The notes: generated from the sequence alone by a model not told the origin. 64,000 bases of DNA from Macromonas nakdongensis (GCF_002837145.1 NZ_NWMV01000017.1:1-64000), one strand, 5' to 3'; counted from the first letter of the stretch, positions 28,932 to 39,654 are shown. Made by a program: numbers and translations.

Positions 28932-29858
28932 GTGAGTTCAACCGTAGAAAATTGTGCATCGGCGTCCGTGGTCGATGACGAAATCAGCCTGCTCGATTTG
29001 CTTCTTGTCGTTGCCGAAAACTTCTGGCTTTTGGTCTTGGGTTCTTGTTCGGCTGCTGTTTTAGGTTTTGTAGCTGCTGGTTTTTTTCAGCCCACCTATG
29101 TAAGCAAGGCCGTACTCCATGGCGAGCGCTTGTTGGTTGTAGGCGGCAAAGAGGTTCCGCTGTTCAGTCCCGCAGAGGTGGCACAGCTGGCCACATCCGC
29201 TGCCACGCTCAGCGGTGCTGCCAGTGCACTGGCACAAACGGGCTTTGCGGCCGAAGCCCAAGGCCTCCAAGCGCAGGCAGCCAGTGGCTCATCAAGTGGC
29301 ACGGTCAAGGCTTCCGTCGTGCGCAACTCGCCTTCCATCAGTCTGGAAGTCTCTGCCTCCAATGCCCCGGCGGCGCAAGCCACGCTCCAGGCCGTGATTG
29401 ACGCTTTGCTGGCGCAGAGCCGCCCCCAAGGCGATGAGTTTGCAACGCTGCAAGCCAATTTGCAACGCGACATGGCCACGCTGGAGCGTTCCCGTGCCAT
29501 CGAGGCCTCCCTGGCGCAACAAATTTCGTCTGCAGGCGCATCTGGCCCCCAGGCCGCCAGCGCGTACGGCAATGTGCTGGCAGCCATCACGGCTTTGTCG
29601 GCTTCTGTGGCCGAGCAGCAAGCCCGCCTGCAAGGCCTGCCTGCCGATTCGGTTTTGGTGCCGCCCACCTTGCCCCAGCAACCTGCAAAGCCCAAACGCG
29701 CACTCATCACTGTGCTCAGTGGCCTGGTTGCAGGCTTTGTCCTCTTGCTCTGGGTGTTTGTTCGGCAGTCCTGGCGCAACGCCCAGGCCGATCCGGCCGC
29801 GCTTGAAAAAATCCAGCGCATACGCCTGGCCTTGACCCGGCAGAGGAGCGTGGCATGA
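28932..29858 (+). CDS. wzz: Wzz-type chain-length determinant protein
   Basis: A 308-residue inner-membrane protein of the polysaccharide co-polymerase type. One helix lies near the N-terminus (DLLLVVAENFWLLVLGSCSA) and one near the C-terminus (ALITVLSGLVAGFVLLLWVF), with a periplasmic, Ala/Gln-rich helical domain between and a short basic cytoplasmic tail. The Pro-rich stretch before the second helix (LPQQPAKPKR) is typical. There is no kinase domain. The GTG at 28932 follows GGAAAGGAC; an in-frame ATG at 28905 is an alternative. It sets the modal chain length with Wzy. The stop overlaps the next gene by ATGA. Confidence 0.83.
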   Translation: MSSTVENCASASVVDDEISLLDLLLVVAENFWLLVLGSCSAAVLGFVAAGFFQPTYVSKAVLHGERLLVVGGKEVPLFSPAEVAQLATSAATLSGAASALAQTGFAAEAQGLQAQAASGSSSGTVKASVVRNSPSISLEVSASNAPAAQATLQAVIDALLAQSRPQGDEFATLQANLQRDMATLERSRAIEASLAQQISSAGASGPQAASAYGNVLAAITALSASVAEQQARLQGLPADSVLVPPTLPQQPAKPKRALITVLSGLVAGFVLLLWVFVRQSWRNAQADPAALEKIQRIRLALTRQRSVA

Positions 29859-31783
29859 GACTCTCGCCCTCTGTGTTGCAGGGGGTGTTGGTCTGGCCCA
29901 GGCTGCTCAAGCAGTTGCTGGTCATGGTGTTGGACGTGGCGCTGTGCCTGTTCACCGTCTGGCTGTCGCTCAGCCTTCGGCTTGAAATTTGGTACCCACT
30001 GAACAGCGTCTTCTGGCGCACCTCGGCACTGTCCGTGCTCTTGCTGCTGCCGTTGCTGGCATTGGCGGGCACCTACCGTGCCATCTTCAGGTACACGGGC
30101 TGGAACGCCCTCATGTCGCTGGGCAAGGTGTGGTTGGTTTACGCCGCCGTTTTTGTCTCGCTGGTCACCGTGGCCAAGCTGGTGCCTGGGGTGCCCAGGT
30201 CGGTGGGCGTGGCGCAACCGGTCACCTTGTTGTTGTTCATGGTGATCGCGCGCTTGTTCGCCCGCGTGTTGCTCGACAGCACTTACCGTGCCTCGCGGAA
30301 GGCACGCCACGGCGTGCCGCGCGTGCTGGTTTATGGCGCCGGCTCGGCCGGCCGCCAGATCGCGGCCGCCATGGCTCGGTCCAGCCAGCAGTTGGTGGTG
30401 GGCTACCTCGATGACGATGCCCGCCTCCACGGGCATACCTTGGACAACCTGCGCGTTTTCAACCCCGCTCAACTCGATCGAGTGTTGGCCAAGACCCAGG
30501 CCGACGAGGTCCTTCTGGCCCTGCCTTCTGCCAGCCGCCAGCGCAAAAACGAGATCCTCAACGCCCTCCAGTCGTACCCCGTTCTCGTTCGCACCTTGCC
30601 CGCTTTGGCTGATCTCGCCAGTGGCCGTGTCACCTTGAGTGACGTGCGCGAGCTCGACATTGAAGACCTGTTGGGCCGCGACCCTGTGCCACCGTACGGC
30701 TTGCTGCTCAACCGAAACACGCACGGCAAGGTGGTCCTCATCACCGGGGCGGGGGGCAGCATCGGCAGCGAAATCGCGCGCCAGGTGCTCGCTTGTCAGC
30801 CCAAGGCCTTGCTGCTGCTCGATGTGAGCGAATACGCGTTGTACCAGATCGAACAGGAACTCTTGCCCAAGGCGCCATGCCCGGTGATTGCCTTGCTGGG
30901 GTCCGTGCAAGACGCTGCGCGCATTCGCAGTGTGTTGCATACATGGCGGCCGCAGACCGTTTACCACGCCGCCGCCTACAAGCACGTGCCTATGGTTGAG
31001 CACAACCCGCTGCAGGGCGTGCTCAACAACGTGTGGGGCACCTGGGTAGTAGCCCAGGAATGCATGGTGGCCCAGGTGCAGGAAATGGTGCTCATCAGCA
31101 CCGACAAAGCTGTTCGCCCTACCAACATCATGGGTGCCAGCAAGCGGTTGGCCGAGCTGGTGCTGCAATCGCTGCACGCCGCGCATCCCCAGTCAGCCAC
31201 CACACTGTGCATGGTGCGGTTTGGCAATGTGCTGGGCTCGAGCGGCTCGGTGGTGCCGTTGTTCCGGCAGCAAATTCAGCAGGGTGGGCCCGTCACGCTC
31301 ACCCATGCGGACATTACCCGCTATTTCATGACCATCTCCGAGGCCGCCCAGCTCGTCATCCAGGCCGGTGCCATGGCCAGCGGGGGCGATGTGTTCGTGC
31401 TCGACATGGGCGAGCCCGTTCGCATCCAAGACCTTGCCCGCCGCATGGTCGAACTCTCTGGCCTCACCGTGCGCGACTCGCAACACCCCCACGGTGACAT
31501 CGAGATCGTCACCACCGGCCTGCGTCCTGGCGAAAAGTTGTACGAAGAGCTGCTCATCGGCGACAACCCTACGCCCACGCAGCACCCGCGCATCCTCAAG
31601 GCGCACGAAGAATTTTTGCCCTGGTCGGCCTTGCAACCTTTGCTGCAACGCATCGAGCAAGCCGCCCAGCACCACGACGTCCCCACCCTCAAGGCCCTGC
31701 TGGCGCAATGCGTCAGCGGCTACCAGCCAGCCGAAGGGGTGGTGGACCACGTCTGGGTTCACGAACAGCAACGCACCGCCTGA
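29855..31783 (+). CDS. membrane nucleotide-sugar 4,6-dehydratase (WbpM/PglF/CapD family)
   Basis: A 642-residue two-part protein. Four N-terminal membrane helices (from VMVLDVALCLFTVWLSLSL) lead into a CoA-binding-like Rossmann region (VLVYGAGSAGRQIAAAM) and a C-terminal SDR domain with LITGAGGSIGSEIARQ and STDKAVRPTNIMGASKR, the family's altered Tyr/Met active site. Such enzymes dehydrate UDP-GlcNAc to the 4-keto-6-deoxy sugar. With the aminotransferase and acetyltransferase genes downstream it would feed a bacillosamine-type sugar, although WbpM-like enzymes also serve QuiNAc and FucNAc synthesis. Confidence 0.9.
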   Translation: MRLSPSVLQGVLVWPRLLKQLLVMVLDVALCLFTVWLSLSLRLEIWYPLNSVFWRTSALSVLLLLPLLALAGTYRAIFRYTGWNALMSLGKVWLVYAAVFVSLVTVAKLVPGVPRSVGVAQPVTLLLFMVIARLFARVLLDSTYRASRKARHGVPRVLVYGAGSAGRQIAAAMARSSQQLVVGYLDDDARLHGHTLDNLRVFNPAQLDRVLAKTQADEVLLALPSASRQRKNEILNALQSYPVLVRTLPALADLASGRVTLSDVRELDIEDLLGRDPVPPYGLLLNRNTHGKVVLITGAGGSIGSEIARQVLACQPKALLLLDVSEYALYQIEQELLPKAPCPVIALLGSVQDAARIRSVLHTWRPQTVYHAAAYKHVPMVEHNPLQGVLNNVWGTWVVAQECMVAQVQEMVLISTDKAVRPTNIMGASKRLAELVLQSLHAAHPQSATTLCMVRFGNVLGSSGSVVPLFRQQIQQGGPVTLTHADITRYFMTISEAAQLVIQAGAMASGGDVFVLDMGEPVRIQDLARRMVELSGLTVRDSQHPHGDIEIVTTGLRPGEKLYEELLIGDNPTPTQHPRILKAHEEFLPWSALQPLLQRIEQAAQHHDVPTLKALLAQCVSGYQPAEGVVDHVWVHEQQRTA

Positions 31784-31841
31784 GCCTGTGCTCAGGCACC
31801 GCCGCGGGTTCGATTTTTTGATGTTGTGCGCTGTACGGCAG

Positions 31842-31853
31842 GGCGGTAGCGTG
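31842..31853 (+). promoter_or_regulatory. ops element (RfaH recruitment site), exact core match
   Basis: GGCGGTAGCGTG is identical to the enterobacterial ops core and lies in the 108-base gap between the dehydratase gene and manC, 39 bases before the manC ATG and on the coding strand. The bases in front (CGGCAG) also resemble the 3' part of the JUMPstart sequence. In known systems RNA polymerase pauses here and loads RfaH through the exposed non-template strand. An RfaH-type gene lies at 45171-45665 in the same gene run. Confidence 0.75.
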
Positions 31854-31891
31854 CCCACACAAATTACAAGTTAACGCATCAGACCATCTCA

Positions 31892-33361
31892 ATGATTAAC
31901 GCGGTTCCTGTCATTCTTTGTGGCGGTTCAGGCACTCGCCTATGGCCCCTGTCGCGCACGGGATTTCCTAAACAGTTCTTGTGTCTGACGGGGGATGAGA
32001 GTCTGTTCCAGCAGGCGGCAAAGCGCTTGATGGGTGTGGGCAATAGTTCCATTCAAGTGGCTGCCCCTATCATCGTCACCGGGGAAGAACATCGCTTTCT
32101 TGCCGCTGAGCAACTGCGAGAGGGGAATATTCCCCTCGGGTCTGCTTTGCTGGAGCCTGTGGGTCGCAACACCGCTCCCGCCCTCACTCTCGCAGCTTAT
32201 GCTGCCATCCAAAATGGGGAGGATCCTGTTCTGGTTGTCGCCCCGGCAGACCAAACCGTGAAGGATGTTGCTGCCTTCATCTCTGCCATACAAAGTGCAA
32301 TAGAACAAGCCGCTCAAGGCAGCATTGTCGTTTTGGGTGTCACCCCCAGCCGGCCCGAAACCGGATATGGCTACATCCAAGTCGAAAAAGGTGATGTCCC
32401 AGCAGGTACTACGGCGGTCACTCACACCGTGAAGCGCTTTGTGGAAAAGCCCAATGTAGCCATTGCACAAGCCTATGTGAATGAGGGGGGTTACTTCTGG
32501 AACGCGGGCATGTTTGTCCTCAAGGCCTCGGTCTGGCTCAAGGCGCTCGAGCACTTCCGGCCCGACATTCACCAAGCCACAGCGCGGGCCTGGCACCATC
32601 GCCACACAGACCCAAACCTCAGCACTTCCTTCGTGCGTCCCAGGAAGTCGGAATTTGCCTCCATTCCAGCCGAGTCGGTGGACTACGCCGTCATGGAACA
32701 CTGCCCAGGCAGCACCTTCCCCATCCACATGGTGCCGCTGGACGCGGGCTGGAATGACTTGGGCGCCTGGGATGCCGTCTGGAACGTGCTGCCCAAAGAC
32801 CAATATGGCAACGCCCACGTGGGGGATGTGTTGACCACAGACAGCAGAGACAACTTGGTGCACGCCACGAGCCGCCTCGTCAGCCTGGTGGGCGTGAACG
32901 GTCTTATCGTGGTGGAAACCCCTGACGCCGTGTTGGTGGCCGACAAAGCACGAAGCCAGGATGTAAAACACATCGTTGCCCAACTGCAAAAATCACAGCG
33001 CGAAGAGTACTCAGCGCATCGCAAAGTACGACGCCCATGGGGCTGGTACGACAGCGTAGACGAAGGTGAGCGCTTCAAGGTCAAGCGCATCCAGGTCAAT
33101 CCCGGCGCCAGCCTCAGCCTGCAAAAACACCACCACCGCGCGGAGCATTGGGTGGTGGTGAAAGGCACCGCCGAAATTACCCGTGGCAGCGAAACACAGC
33201 TCTTAACGGAGAACCAGAGCACTTACATCCCTCTGGGTGAAGTTCACCGGTTGGCCAACCCCGGGAGCATTCCACTAGAGATCATCGAGGTGCAATCTGG
33301 CAGTTACCTGGGCGAAGACGACATCGTGCGCTTGCAAGATGCATATGGGCGCCGGAAATGA
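31892..33361 (+). CDS. manC: mannose-1-phosphate guanylyltransferase/mannose-6-phosphate isomerase
   Basis: A 489-residue bifunctional enzyme making GDP-mannose and interconverting fructose-6-P and mannose-6-P. The guanylyltransferase signature VILCGGSGTRLWPLSR opens the protein, with RFVEKPN and PLDAGWNDLGAWD further on. The C-terminal cupin domain with QKHHHRAEHWVVVKGTAEI is the type II isomerase. It supplies GDP-mannose to Gmd and Fcl. No phosphomannomutase gene is in the window. It is the first gene after the ops site, and its GC content is visibly lower than that of rmlBDAC. Confidence 0.96.
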   Translation: MINAVPVILCGGSGTRLWPLSRTGFPKQFLCLTGDESLFQQAAKRLMGVGNSSIQVAAPIIVTGEEHRFLAAEQLREGNIPLGSALLEPVGRNTAPALTLAAYAAIQNGEDPVLVVAPADQTVKDVAAFISAIQSAIEQAAQGSIVVLGVTPSRPETGYGYIQVEKGDVPAGTTAVTHTVKRFVEKPNVAIAQAYVNEGGYFWNAGMFVLKASVWLKALEHFRPDIHQATARAWHHRHTDPNLSTSFVRPRKSEFASIPAESVDYAVMEHCPGSTFPIHMVPLDAGWNDLGAWDAVWNVLPKDQYGNAHVGDVLTTDSRDNLVHATSRLVSLVGVNGLIVVETPDAVLVADKARSQDVKHIVAQLQKSQREEYSAHRKVRRPWGWYDSVDEGERFKVKRIQVNPGASLSLQKHHHRAEHWVVVKGTAEITRGSETQLLTENQSTYIPLGEVHRLANPGSIPLEIIEVQSGSYLGEDDIVRLQDAYGRRK

Positions 33362-33434
33362 AATCCCGCTTGTTTCCTTCTATTTGCTTCCGTTTTATTT
33401 CATGGGTTGCCAGGAGTGCCTGGAGGTATTTTCT

Positions 33435-34634
33435 TTGATTGCAAAAGAATTAAAAAAAATCTTTGTAGTGTCAATGCCAATGATATTGGCGCCCTTGTCT
33501 AGTTTGCTATTTTTGATCATTGTAGCGAAGGGTGTGGATGTTAAGTATTTTGGAGATTTTTCGTATGTGTTGGTGTTTTTTTCCTTGCTTGTTGGGTTTT
33601 CTGATCTTGGGTTAAAAGATTATTTCTTAAGTAAAGATGGATTGCTTGCGGGTTATGCGAGTGCATCTTGTTTGCTTGGTGTTTCCTCTTTTGTATTTTT
33701 GATAATATTGGCAATTCAAGTGCCTCTCGTGATTTACGGCGGCGGGAGTTTTTTGTTGTTTGCGGTTCTTGTTCTGGAGGCTTACGCACTCGGCGTAATT
33801 CATAAGTCTTTGTACTACAGCTATCAGTCAGATAATAGGTTGACAAGGTTTTCAGCGTTGGAGGTATTTGTTAGGCCGCTTCCTGTTTTGTTGAAAATCT
33901 TGATTTTTTTAACTTTTGATAATCTAGTGTTGGCGTTGCTTGTTGGATCAATTTCTTCGTTAGTTGTTTATGCTTCATGGTTGGGTTCCTTTGATTTTTT
34001 TTCTGGTTTGAGCAAGAAAAATTTAATTATTGATTTAAAGAGGGTTTTGTTGGATTGGAGGGGCTGGGGCTTATATAGCATTTCATTTTTCTCTTTCTTC
34101 CTGTACTTTGGTGCTGATAAGCTTGTGATTCAGTGGGGGTTGGGGGCTGAAAGCTTGGGTGTATATTCTGCTGCGATGGCATTTATGGGTGTGGGGCAAA
34201 TAGCTGTGAGTGTCCTATGGTCGTTGTACATGCCAAGGCTTTCTCGTGGCGAGAAAATATGGTCGCACCGCCAGCAAATATTTCTAATGAGCTGCCTTGG
34301 TTTGCTGGTGTCTTTGGTTTATCAGGTTTTTGCTTATTTCTTTTTCTCTCGAATTTATCCTTTGGGTTATGATGAGGGCGTGATTATTCTCTCGGTTGCG
34401 TCGGCTTACTTTGTATTCAGATTTCCTAACGTAGTGATGGAGATTTACTATATTTTGGATTGTAAGTATGTGGATTTTGTTAAAATGAGGGTCTCCTTTG
34501 GGTTGCTGTGCTTATTTCTGATTTCTGTTTTACTTCCGTTACTTGGTCTAAAGGGTGCGGCTATTTCACTGGTGGTTGCTGAGATGTCATTGATGTTTGG
34601 CTTGTTATTGAGTCGCAGGAGAAAGTTTTGTTGA
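33435..34634 (+). CDS. wzx: O-antigen/polysaccharide flippase (Wzx family)
   Basis: A 399-residue polytopic membrane protein with about 12 hydrophobic helices (for example [17 protein letters not shown] and [17 protein letters not shown]) and no soluble domain, the profile of a Wzx flippase that turns Und-PP-linked repeat units across the inner membrane. The gene is strongly AT-rich compared with its neighbours. The best start is a TTG at 33435, 8 bases after a perfect GGAGG; an ATG at 33402 lacks such a site. Its 3' end overlaps the gmd start. Confidence 0.85.
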   Translation: MIAKELKKIFVVSMPMILAPLSSLLFLIIVAKGVDVKYFGDFSYVLVFFSLLVGFSDLGLKDYFLSKDGLLAGYASASCLLGVSSFVFLIILAIQVPLVIYGGGSFLLFAVLVLEAYALGVIHKSLYYSYQSDNRLTRFSALEVFVRPLPVLLKILIFLTFDNLVLALLVGSISSLVVYASWLGSFDFFSGLSKKNLIIDLKRVLLDWRGWGLYSISFFSFFLYFGADKLVIQWGLGAESLGVYSAAMAFMGVGQIAVSVLWSLYMPRLSRGEKIWSHRQQIFLMSCLGLLVSLVYQVFAYFFFSRIYPLGYDEGVIILSVASAYFVFRFPNVVMEIYYILDCKYVDFVKMRVSFGLLCLFLISVLLPLLGLKGAAISLVVAEMSLMFGLLLSRRRKFC

Positions 34635-35749
34635 AAAAAGCACTTATTACTGGTATCACCGGCCAAGACGGTTCCTATCTGGCCGAATTCCTGCTGGCCA
34701 AAGGCTACGAGGTACACGGCATCAAGCGCCGGGCGTCGCTGTTCAACACTCAGCGGATTGACCACATCTACCAAGACCCGCATGTGGAAAACGCCCATTT
34801 CCGCTTGCATTACGGGGACTTAACCGATACCTCCAACCTAATCCGCATTTTGCAAGAGGTGCAGCCAGACGAGGTATACAACTTGGGCGCTCAGTCGCAC
34901 GTGGCGGTGTCGTTCGAGTCGCCCGAGTACACGGCCGATGTGGACGCCATGGGCACCCTGCGCCTGCTGGAGGCTATTCGCATTCTGGGCTTGGAGAAGA
35001 AAACCAGGTTCTACCAAGCATCCACCAGCGAACTGTATGGCTTGGTGCAGGAAACCCCACAGAGGGAAACCACCCCCTTCTACCCCCGCAGCCCGTACGC
35101 GGTGGCCAAGCTCTATGCCTACTGGATCGTGGTGAACTACCGCGAAGCCTATGGTCTCTACGCCTGCAACGGCATCCTCTTCAACCACGAAAGCCCGCGC
35201 CGGGGTGAAACCTTCGTCACCCGCAAAATCACCCGTGGCTTGGCCAACATTGCACAAGGGTTGGAGACCTGCCTTTACATGGGCAACCTGGATGCCCTGC
35301 GCGACTGGGGCCATGCCAAAGACTACGTGCGCATGCAGTGGATGATGCTGCAGCGGGACCAGCCTGAAGACTTCGTCATTGCCACAGGCCTGCAGTACAG
35401 CGTGCGCCAGTTCATCGAATGGTCAGCCCGTGAACTGGGCATCACTTTGCGGTTTGACGGCTATGGCATTGATGAGCACGCCGTAGTGCAGGCTGTAGAA
35501 GGCGACAAAGCCCCTGCAGTGAAGGTAGGCGACGTGCTGGTGCGTGTGGACCCGCGTTACTTCCGCCCCACCGAGGTGGATACCCTGCTAGGTGACCCCA
35601 CCAAGGCCAAAGAAAAGCTCGGCTGGGTGCCCGAAATCACCGTGCATGACATGTGCGCCGAAATGGTGTCAGAAGACCTGAAGGCCGCGCAGCGCCATGC
35701 CCTGCTCAAGGCACATGGGCACAATGTCGTGGTTTCGATAGAAAACTGA
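34631..35749 (+). CDS. gmd: GDP-mannose 4,6-dehydratase
   Basis: A 372-residue SDR converting GDP-mannose to GDP-4-keto-6-deoxymannose. Motifs: [19 protein letters not shown], the GIKRRAS NADP-specificity loop, [10 protein letters not shown], the catalytic [12 protein letters not shown] and [17 protein letters not shown]. The start is a TTG at 34631 (or 34628) behind AGGAGA at 34617-34622, overlapping the wzx stop, so translation is probably coupled. Base composition returns to high GC within the first codons of this gene. Confidence 0.96.
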   Translation: MKKALITGITGQDGSYLAEFLLAKGYEVHGIKRRASLFNTQRIDHIYQDPHVENAHFRLHYGDLTDTSNLIRILQEVQPDEVYNLGAQSHVAVSFESPEYTADVDAMGTLRLLEAIRILGLEKKTRFYQASTSELYGLVQETPQRETTPFYPRSPYAVAKLYAYWIVVNYREAYGLYACNGILFNHESPRRGETFVTRKITRGLANIAQGLETCLYMGNLDALRDWGHAKDYVRMQWMMLQRDQPEDFVIATGLQYSVRQFIEWSARELGITLRFDGYGIDEHAVVQAVEGDKAPAVKVGDVLVRVDPRYFRPTEVDTLLGDPTKAKEKLGWVPEITVHDMCAEMVSEDLKAAQRHALLKAHGHNVVVSIEN

Positions 35750-35751
35750 TC

Positions 35752-36723
35752 ATGACCAATCAGACCCCTGTGCACCCAACCATTTTCGTCGCGGGCCACC
35801 GTGGCATGGTCGGCTCGGCTATCGTGCGGCGCCTTCAGGCGCTTGGTGCGCAAAATATCATCACCCGAACGCACGCCGAACTCGAATTGTGCCACCAAGC
35901 GGAAGTACAAGCCTTTTTCCAGCAAGAGCGCATTGACCAGGTGTACTTGGCGGCGGCGAAGGTGGGTGGCATACACGCCAACAACACCTACCCGGCCGAT
36001 TTCATCTACGACAACCTGATGATTCAGGCTAACGTCATCCACGCTGCCCATATGGCCGGTGTGCAAAAGCTGTTGTTTCTGGGCTCCTCTTGCATTTACC
36101 CCAAACTTGCTGCGCAGCCTATGGCTGAAGATGCTTTGCTTACAGGTCCATTGGAACCCACCAACGAGCCATACGCGATTGCCAAGATTGCGGGCATCAA
36201 ACTGTGCGAAAGCTACAACCGCCAATACGGGCGCGACTACCGCAGTGTGATGCCCACAAACCTGTACGGCCCTGGTGACAACTACCATCCCGAAAACAGC
36301 CATGTCATCCCAGCGTTGATTCGCCGTTTTCACGAAGCCAAGCAGCGCGGCGACGCCGAGGTGGTGGTGTGGGGCAGCGGTACACCGCGCCGAGAATTTT
36401 TGTACGTAGATGACATGGCCGCTGCGAGCGTGCACGTGATGAACCTGCCCCCCGAGGTGTGGCAGTCACAGGTGCAGCTCATGTGCTCACATTTGAATGT
36501 AGGCAGTGGCCAAGACCACACCATTGGTGAATTGGCCCAGCAGGTGGCCCATGTCGTCGGCTACGAAGGAAGCATACGTTTCGACACCTCCAAACCCGAT
36601 GGCACACCGCGTAAGCTGATGCAGAGCAGCAAGCTGCATCAACTCGGTTGGCAAGCAGCTGTTGAACTGGACGACGGGCTTCGGCTGGCGTATGAAGACT
36701 TCAAACAGAGTGCGTTGGCATGA
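35752..36723 (+). CDS. fcl: GDP-L-fucose synthase
   Basis: A 323-residue epimerase-reductase turning GDP-4-keto-6-deoxymannose into GDP-L-fucose. Motifs: [28 protein letters not shown] with the family Cys, and the catalytic [15 protein letters not shown]. It follows gmd after 2 bases and overlaps the next glycosyltransferase by ATGA. Together with manC and gmd it completes GDP-fucose synthesis from fructose-6-phosphate, apart from phosphomannomutase. Confidence 0.96.
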   Translation: MTNQTPVHPTIFVAGHRGMVGSAIVRRLQALGAQNIITRTHAELELCHQAEVQAFFQQERIDQVYLAAAKVGGIHANNTYPADFIYDNLMIQANVIHAAHMAGVQKLLFLGSSCIYPKLAAQPMAEDALLTGPLEPTNEPYAIAKIAGIKLCESYNRQYGRDYRSVMPTNLYGPGDNYHPENSHVIPALIRRFHEAKQRGDAEVVVWGSGTPRREFLYVDDMAAASVHVMNLPPEVWQSQVQLMCSHLNVGSGQDHTIGELAQQVAHVVGYEGSIRFDTSKPDGTPRKLMQSSKLHQLGWQAAVELDDGLRLAYEDFKQSALA

Positions 36724-37475
36724 CTGAATCAGCTACACCCACTATCAGCATCATCACGGCCACATACAACGCGGCAGAGCACTTGCCAAGGCTCATCGAA
36801 TCACTCGTTGCGCAAACCGACCAAGAATTTGAATGGGTGGTGGCTGACGGGGGATCTACCGATGGAACATTGGAGCTTCTGGAGAAGGCAAAGTCGCAAC
36901 TGAGAAATGTAGTGATTGATTCACGGCCCGATTTTGGGATTTATGATGCGTTGAATAAGGCAGTCAGACTTGCAAGTGGTGAATATTATCTCGTCAGCGG
37001 CGCCGATGATGAACTCGATCAAACTGCTATTGAGAATTTTAAGATATTAGCTTCTCGGACAGGGGCTGACATTTTGACGGCAGCAGTTGCAATAATGAAT
37101 GGACGTTATGTCGTTAGACGTCCCAGTGGAGCTTCATGGTTTCATGGGGGAATGGCTTACGTCACTGGACATGCTATTGGATCTGTGTTTCGGAAGTCGC
37201 TGCATAACCAAAAGTCAATTGGGTATTACTCGAAAGCCTATCCAATTGCTGCAGATCAACTATTTATCAAGCGTGCAGTACAATCCGGTGCATCTATTGC
37301 AGTTGGAAATTTTCTTGCCGGCCGGTTTGGTGACACAGGTGTGAGTTCTGTAAATTTGGCAGGCACTCTATCTGAGTTCTTTTGTGTTCAGCTCGAAACC
37401 GAACGCTTGAAAGGGCTACAAGTGGCGCTTTACATCTTGCGAATTATAAAAAACTACCCCAAACTCTTGCGATGA
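36720..37475 (+). CDS. glycosyltransferase family 2
   Basis: A 251-residue GT-A fold glycosyltransferase. The N-terminal nucleotide-binding strand is [36 protein letters not shown] and the metal-binding acidic motif GADDELD follow near residue 98. It resembles WcaA-like and colanic-acid-type GT2 enzymes, but donor and acceptor cannot be inferred. GC content falls from the first third onwards. No membrane helix is evident, so it is peripheral on the cytoplasmic face. Confidence 0.88.
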   Translation: MTESATPTISIITATYNAAEHLPRLIESLVAQTDQEFEWVVADGGSTDGTLELLEKAKSQLRNVVIDSRPDFGIYDALNKAVRLASGEYYLVSGADDELDQTAIENFKILASRTGADILTAAVAIMNGRYVVRRPSGASWFHGGMAYVTGHAIGSVFRKSLHNQKSIGYYSKAYPIAADQLFIKRAVQSGASIAVGNFLAGRFGDTGVSSVNLAGTLSEFFCVQLETERLKGLQVALYILRIIKNYPKLLR

Positions 37476-37583
37476 CGGTCTGTATATCTTTAAGGCGAAA
37501 AGTAGATGATTTAACTCTTATGTGTATAAATAAAAAATTCAAAACAACTGAAATTTAACTATTAAAAGAAAAGCAAAAAACCA
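37476..37583. other. AT-rich 108-base intergenic gap in the glycosyltransferase cassette
   Basis: Between the two GT2 genes there is an AT-rich gap without a convincing ORF, terminator or repeat. It is one of the few real gaps inside the otherwise tightly packed locus, and may be a scar of gene loss or exchange. Confidence 0.4.
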
Positions 37584-38405
37584 ATGAAGAAAATAAATAG
37601 ATCAATAGCTGATGTATCGACTATTATCCCGTGTTACAACTGTGTTGATACCATTAGGCGTGCCATTGAATCGATTGCGGCGCAAACAGTATTGCCGGCA
37701 GAGGTCATTCTGGTAAATGATTGCAGTAGTGACGGAACACTTGAGCTCCTCAAAAAAATTCAATCAAAATATTCGGATGAGTGGATTCAGGTAATCGATC
37801 TGCATAAAAATAGTGGGCCAGGCGAAGCACGAAATGCAGGTTGGTCAGTTGCCCGTCAAAATTACATCGCATTCCTCGATGCAGATGATGCTTGGCATCC
37901 ACAGAAAATAGAAATCCAGTATGGCTGGATGTCTAAGAATCCTGACATTTTATTAACAGGTCACAGCTGTGCACAATGGGATACAGGCAAATCTCTCCCT
38001 AATACAAATTACAACATCGATTCTATAAAGTGCCTCCGTATCACGAAGGTTAAATTGCTTCTTAAAAACTATTTTTCAACACGGTCAGTCATGCTGAGAC
38101 GAGACGTGCCGTATAGATTTGTTTCAGGCAAATTCCATGCCGAAGATTATTTGTTATGGCTGCAGCTTGCTTGTAAATCCAACTCGCTGATCACGATAGA
38201 TTTGCCACTTGCATACTTATTCAAGGCGCCTTACGGTGAAGGTGGGCTTTCAGCTCAGCTGTGGAAAATGCAGCGGGGAGAAATCGATGTATATCGAAGA
38301 ATAAGAGACGAGGGAGAGATAAATTTCGCAACCTATATGGCATTGACTTTTTGGTCGCTGATTCGTTTCTGTAGAAGATTGATGATTACTGCTCTCAGAA
38401 AATAA
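37584..38405 (+). CDS. glycosyltransferase family 2
   Basis: A 273-residue GT-A glycosyltransferase. Motifs: STIIPCYNCVDTIRRAIESI at the N-terminus, EVILVNDCSSDGTLELL and the acidic FLDADDAWHPQKIE, with the DxD equivalent as DAD. The C-terminal tail is basic and hydrophobic, fitting membrane association. The gene is AT-rich with codon use unlike the rml genes. The linkage it forms is unknown. Confidence 0.88.
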   Translation: MKKINRSIADVSTIIPCYNCVDTIRRAIESIAAQTVLPAEVILVNDCSSDGTLELLKKIQSKYSDEWIQVIDLHKNSGPGEARNAGWSVARQNYIAFLDADDAWHPQKIEIQYGWMSKNPDILLTGHSCAQWDTGKSLPNTNYNIDSIKCLRITKVKLLLKNYFSTRSVMLRRDVPYRFVSGKFHAEDYLLWLQLACKSNSLITIDLPLAYLFKAPYGEGGLSAQLWKMQRGEIDVYRRIRDEGEINFATYMALTFWSLIRFCRRLMITALRK

Positions 38406-38432
38406 TTTATTAAATATAAATAAATTTCTCTT

Positions 38433-39641
38433 ATGCAAATAAAGTTGACTGGAATCATTGCCGCTGTTGCCATAGGGTTGTCACCAGTTTATCTATGGTC
38501 AAGCGGCCTGCCGCAACCTTCGCACCTTCTGTTTTCAGTTGGGCTGATGTTGTGGATGATTTTAAATTTAAAAAATTTAAAATCCATGAGCATTCCACCG
38601 ATATCAAATTATGCATTGGCTTTTCTGTTTTACTCAATTGTCGTAAACACGACTGTATTTGTTTATCATCAAGATGGCAGTACAATTTTATCAAGCATCT
38701 ATTACGCTTTCAATATTATTTCGTTTATTTTTATAATAAAAATCGCATCCCAATATGGTTTAAAAATATTTCTAAAAATATTCTATATTGTTTTTTGGTG
38801 TGTATTGGTCGTTGTGCTGATGATAGCACTTTCTTGTTTGGGGCGTAGTTTCGGTGGATATAGGGTAATGTCTACATTTAACGACCCCAATCAATTCGCT
38901 CATTGGTTATTGTGGGTTGCATTGATTATTTCGGCAATTGGCTGGGCAATAAAGAAATCATGTATGCCTGGCGTGATTGCATTCAGTTTGGCTGCCTCTG
39001 GTATATTGGCTTCACTATCCCGAAGCGGGATGCTCGCTTTGGTTGTTGTCATGCTAGTAGGATTGCTTGTTCTACTCTATTCGAAATCAAGGTCTGAAAT
39101 TTTTCTAAAAGCCAATGATTTTCGGGTGGTCAAAGTGATCGGTGTAGCATTTATCTTATCAGCTCCTTTGTTGTTTGTAAATTTTATTACGCCATCGCTT
39201 TGCAGTCTGTTTGGAAATGAGCATATCTCACAAGCTTCGCGACACACGGCGCTTTACGATCGTGTTTCTGACAGAGGCTTAAACTCTTCATTTGAAGGGC
39301 GTGGATATGACAGACTGTGGAAATTTCCTGAGTATCTGTTTTATGGTGCTGGCGAAGGCGCAAACCATAGATGGGAGGCCGAGGCCATATTTCATGGAGA
39401 AGTTCATTCCACCTTTGCAGGTGTATGGTTTTATTATGGGATCCCTGGTTTGTTTTTCTTGCTCATTTTTCTGTATAAAATCTGGATGCGGCTTGATACA
39501 GTGTGGATGAAACTGCTGTTCTTTGCTCCATTGGCTTATAGCTTTGGCACTTATAATCTCAGAAATTGGATGTTTTGGATCGGATTGGCCTTTCTTTATC
39601 TTGCATCTGAGCATGCAAGGCAATTTCGCCATCAAGATTAG
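38433..39641 (+). CDS. wzy: O-antigen polymerase (Wzy-like)
   Basis: A 402-residue integral membrane protein with 10-11 predicted helices and one large polar periplasmic loop (roughly from SRHTALYDRVSDRGLNSSFEG to HSTFAGVWFYYG), the layout of Wzy polymerases and the O-antigen ligase superfamily. The motif SRSGMLALVVVM near mid-protein and GAGEGANHRWE fit Wzy_C-type proteins. Position between glycosyltransferase genes supports Wzy rather than ligase, and the separate ligase candidate lies at 45662. The gene is strongly AT-rich, as is usual for serotype-specific wzy. Confidence 0.83.
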   Translation: MQIKLTGIIAAVAIGLSPVYLWSSGLPQPSHLLFSVGLMLWMILNLKNLKSMSIPPISNYALAFLFYSIVVNTTVFVYHQDGSTILSSIYYAFNIISFIFIIKIASQYGLKIFLKIFYIVFWCVLVVVLMIALSCLGRSFGGYRVMSTFNDPNQFAHWLLWVALIISAIGWAIKKSCMPGVIAFSLAASGILASLSRSGMLALVVVMLVGLLVLLYSKSRSEIFLKANDFRVVKVIGVAFILSAPLLFVNFITPSLCSLFGNEHISQASRHTALYDRVSDRGLNSSFEGRGYDRLWKFPEYLFYGAGEGANHRWEAEAIFHGEVHSTFAGVWFYYGIPGLFFLLIFLYKIWMRLDTVWMKLLFFAPLAYSFGTYNLRNWMFWIGLAFLYLASEHARQFRHQD

Positions 39642-39654
39642 TAAGATAATTTAA

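Noticed and set aside
31778-31797. Hairpin GCCTGAG-CCTGTG-CTCAGGC at the end of the dehydratase gene as a terminator
   Set aside because: The 7-bp stem is not followed directly by a T-run (the T-tract comes about 15 bases later), and termination here would separate the ops site from any upstream promoter. It may be a pause or regulatory hairpin, but that is not supported.
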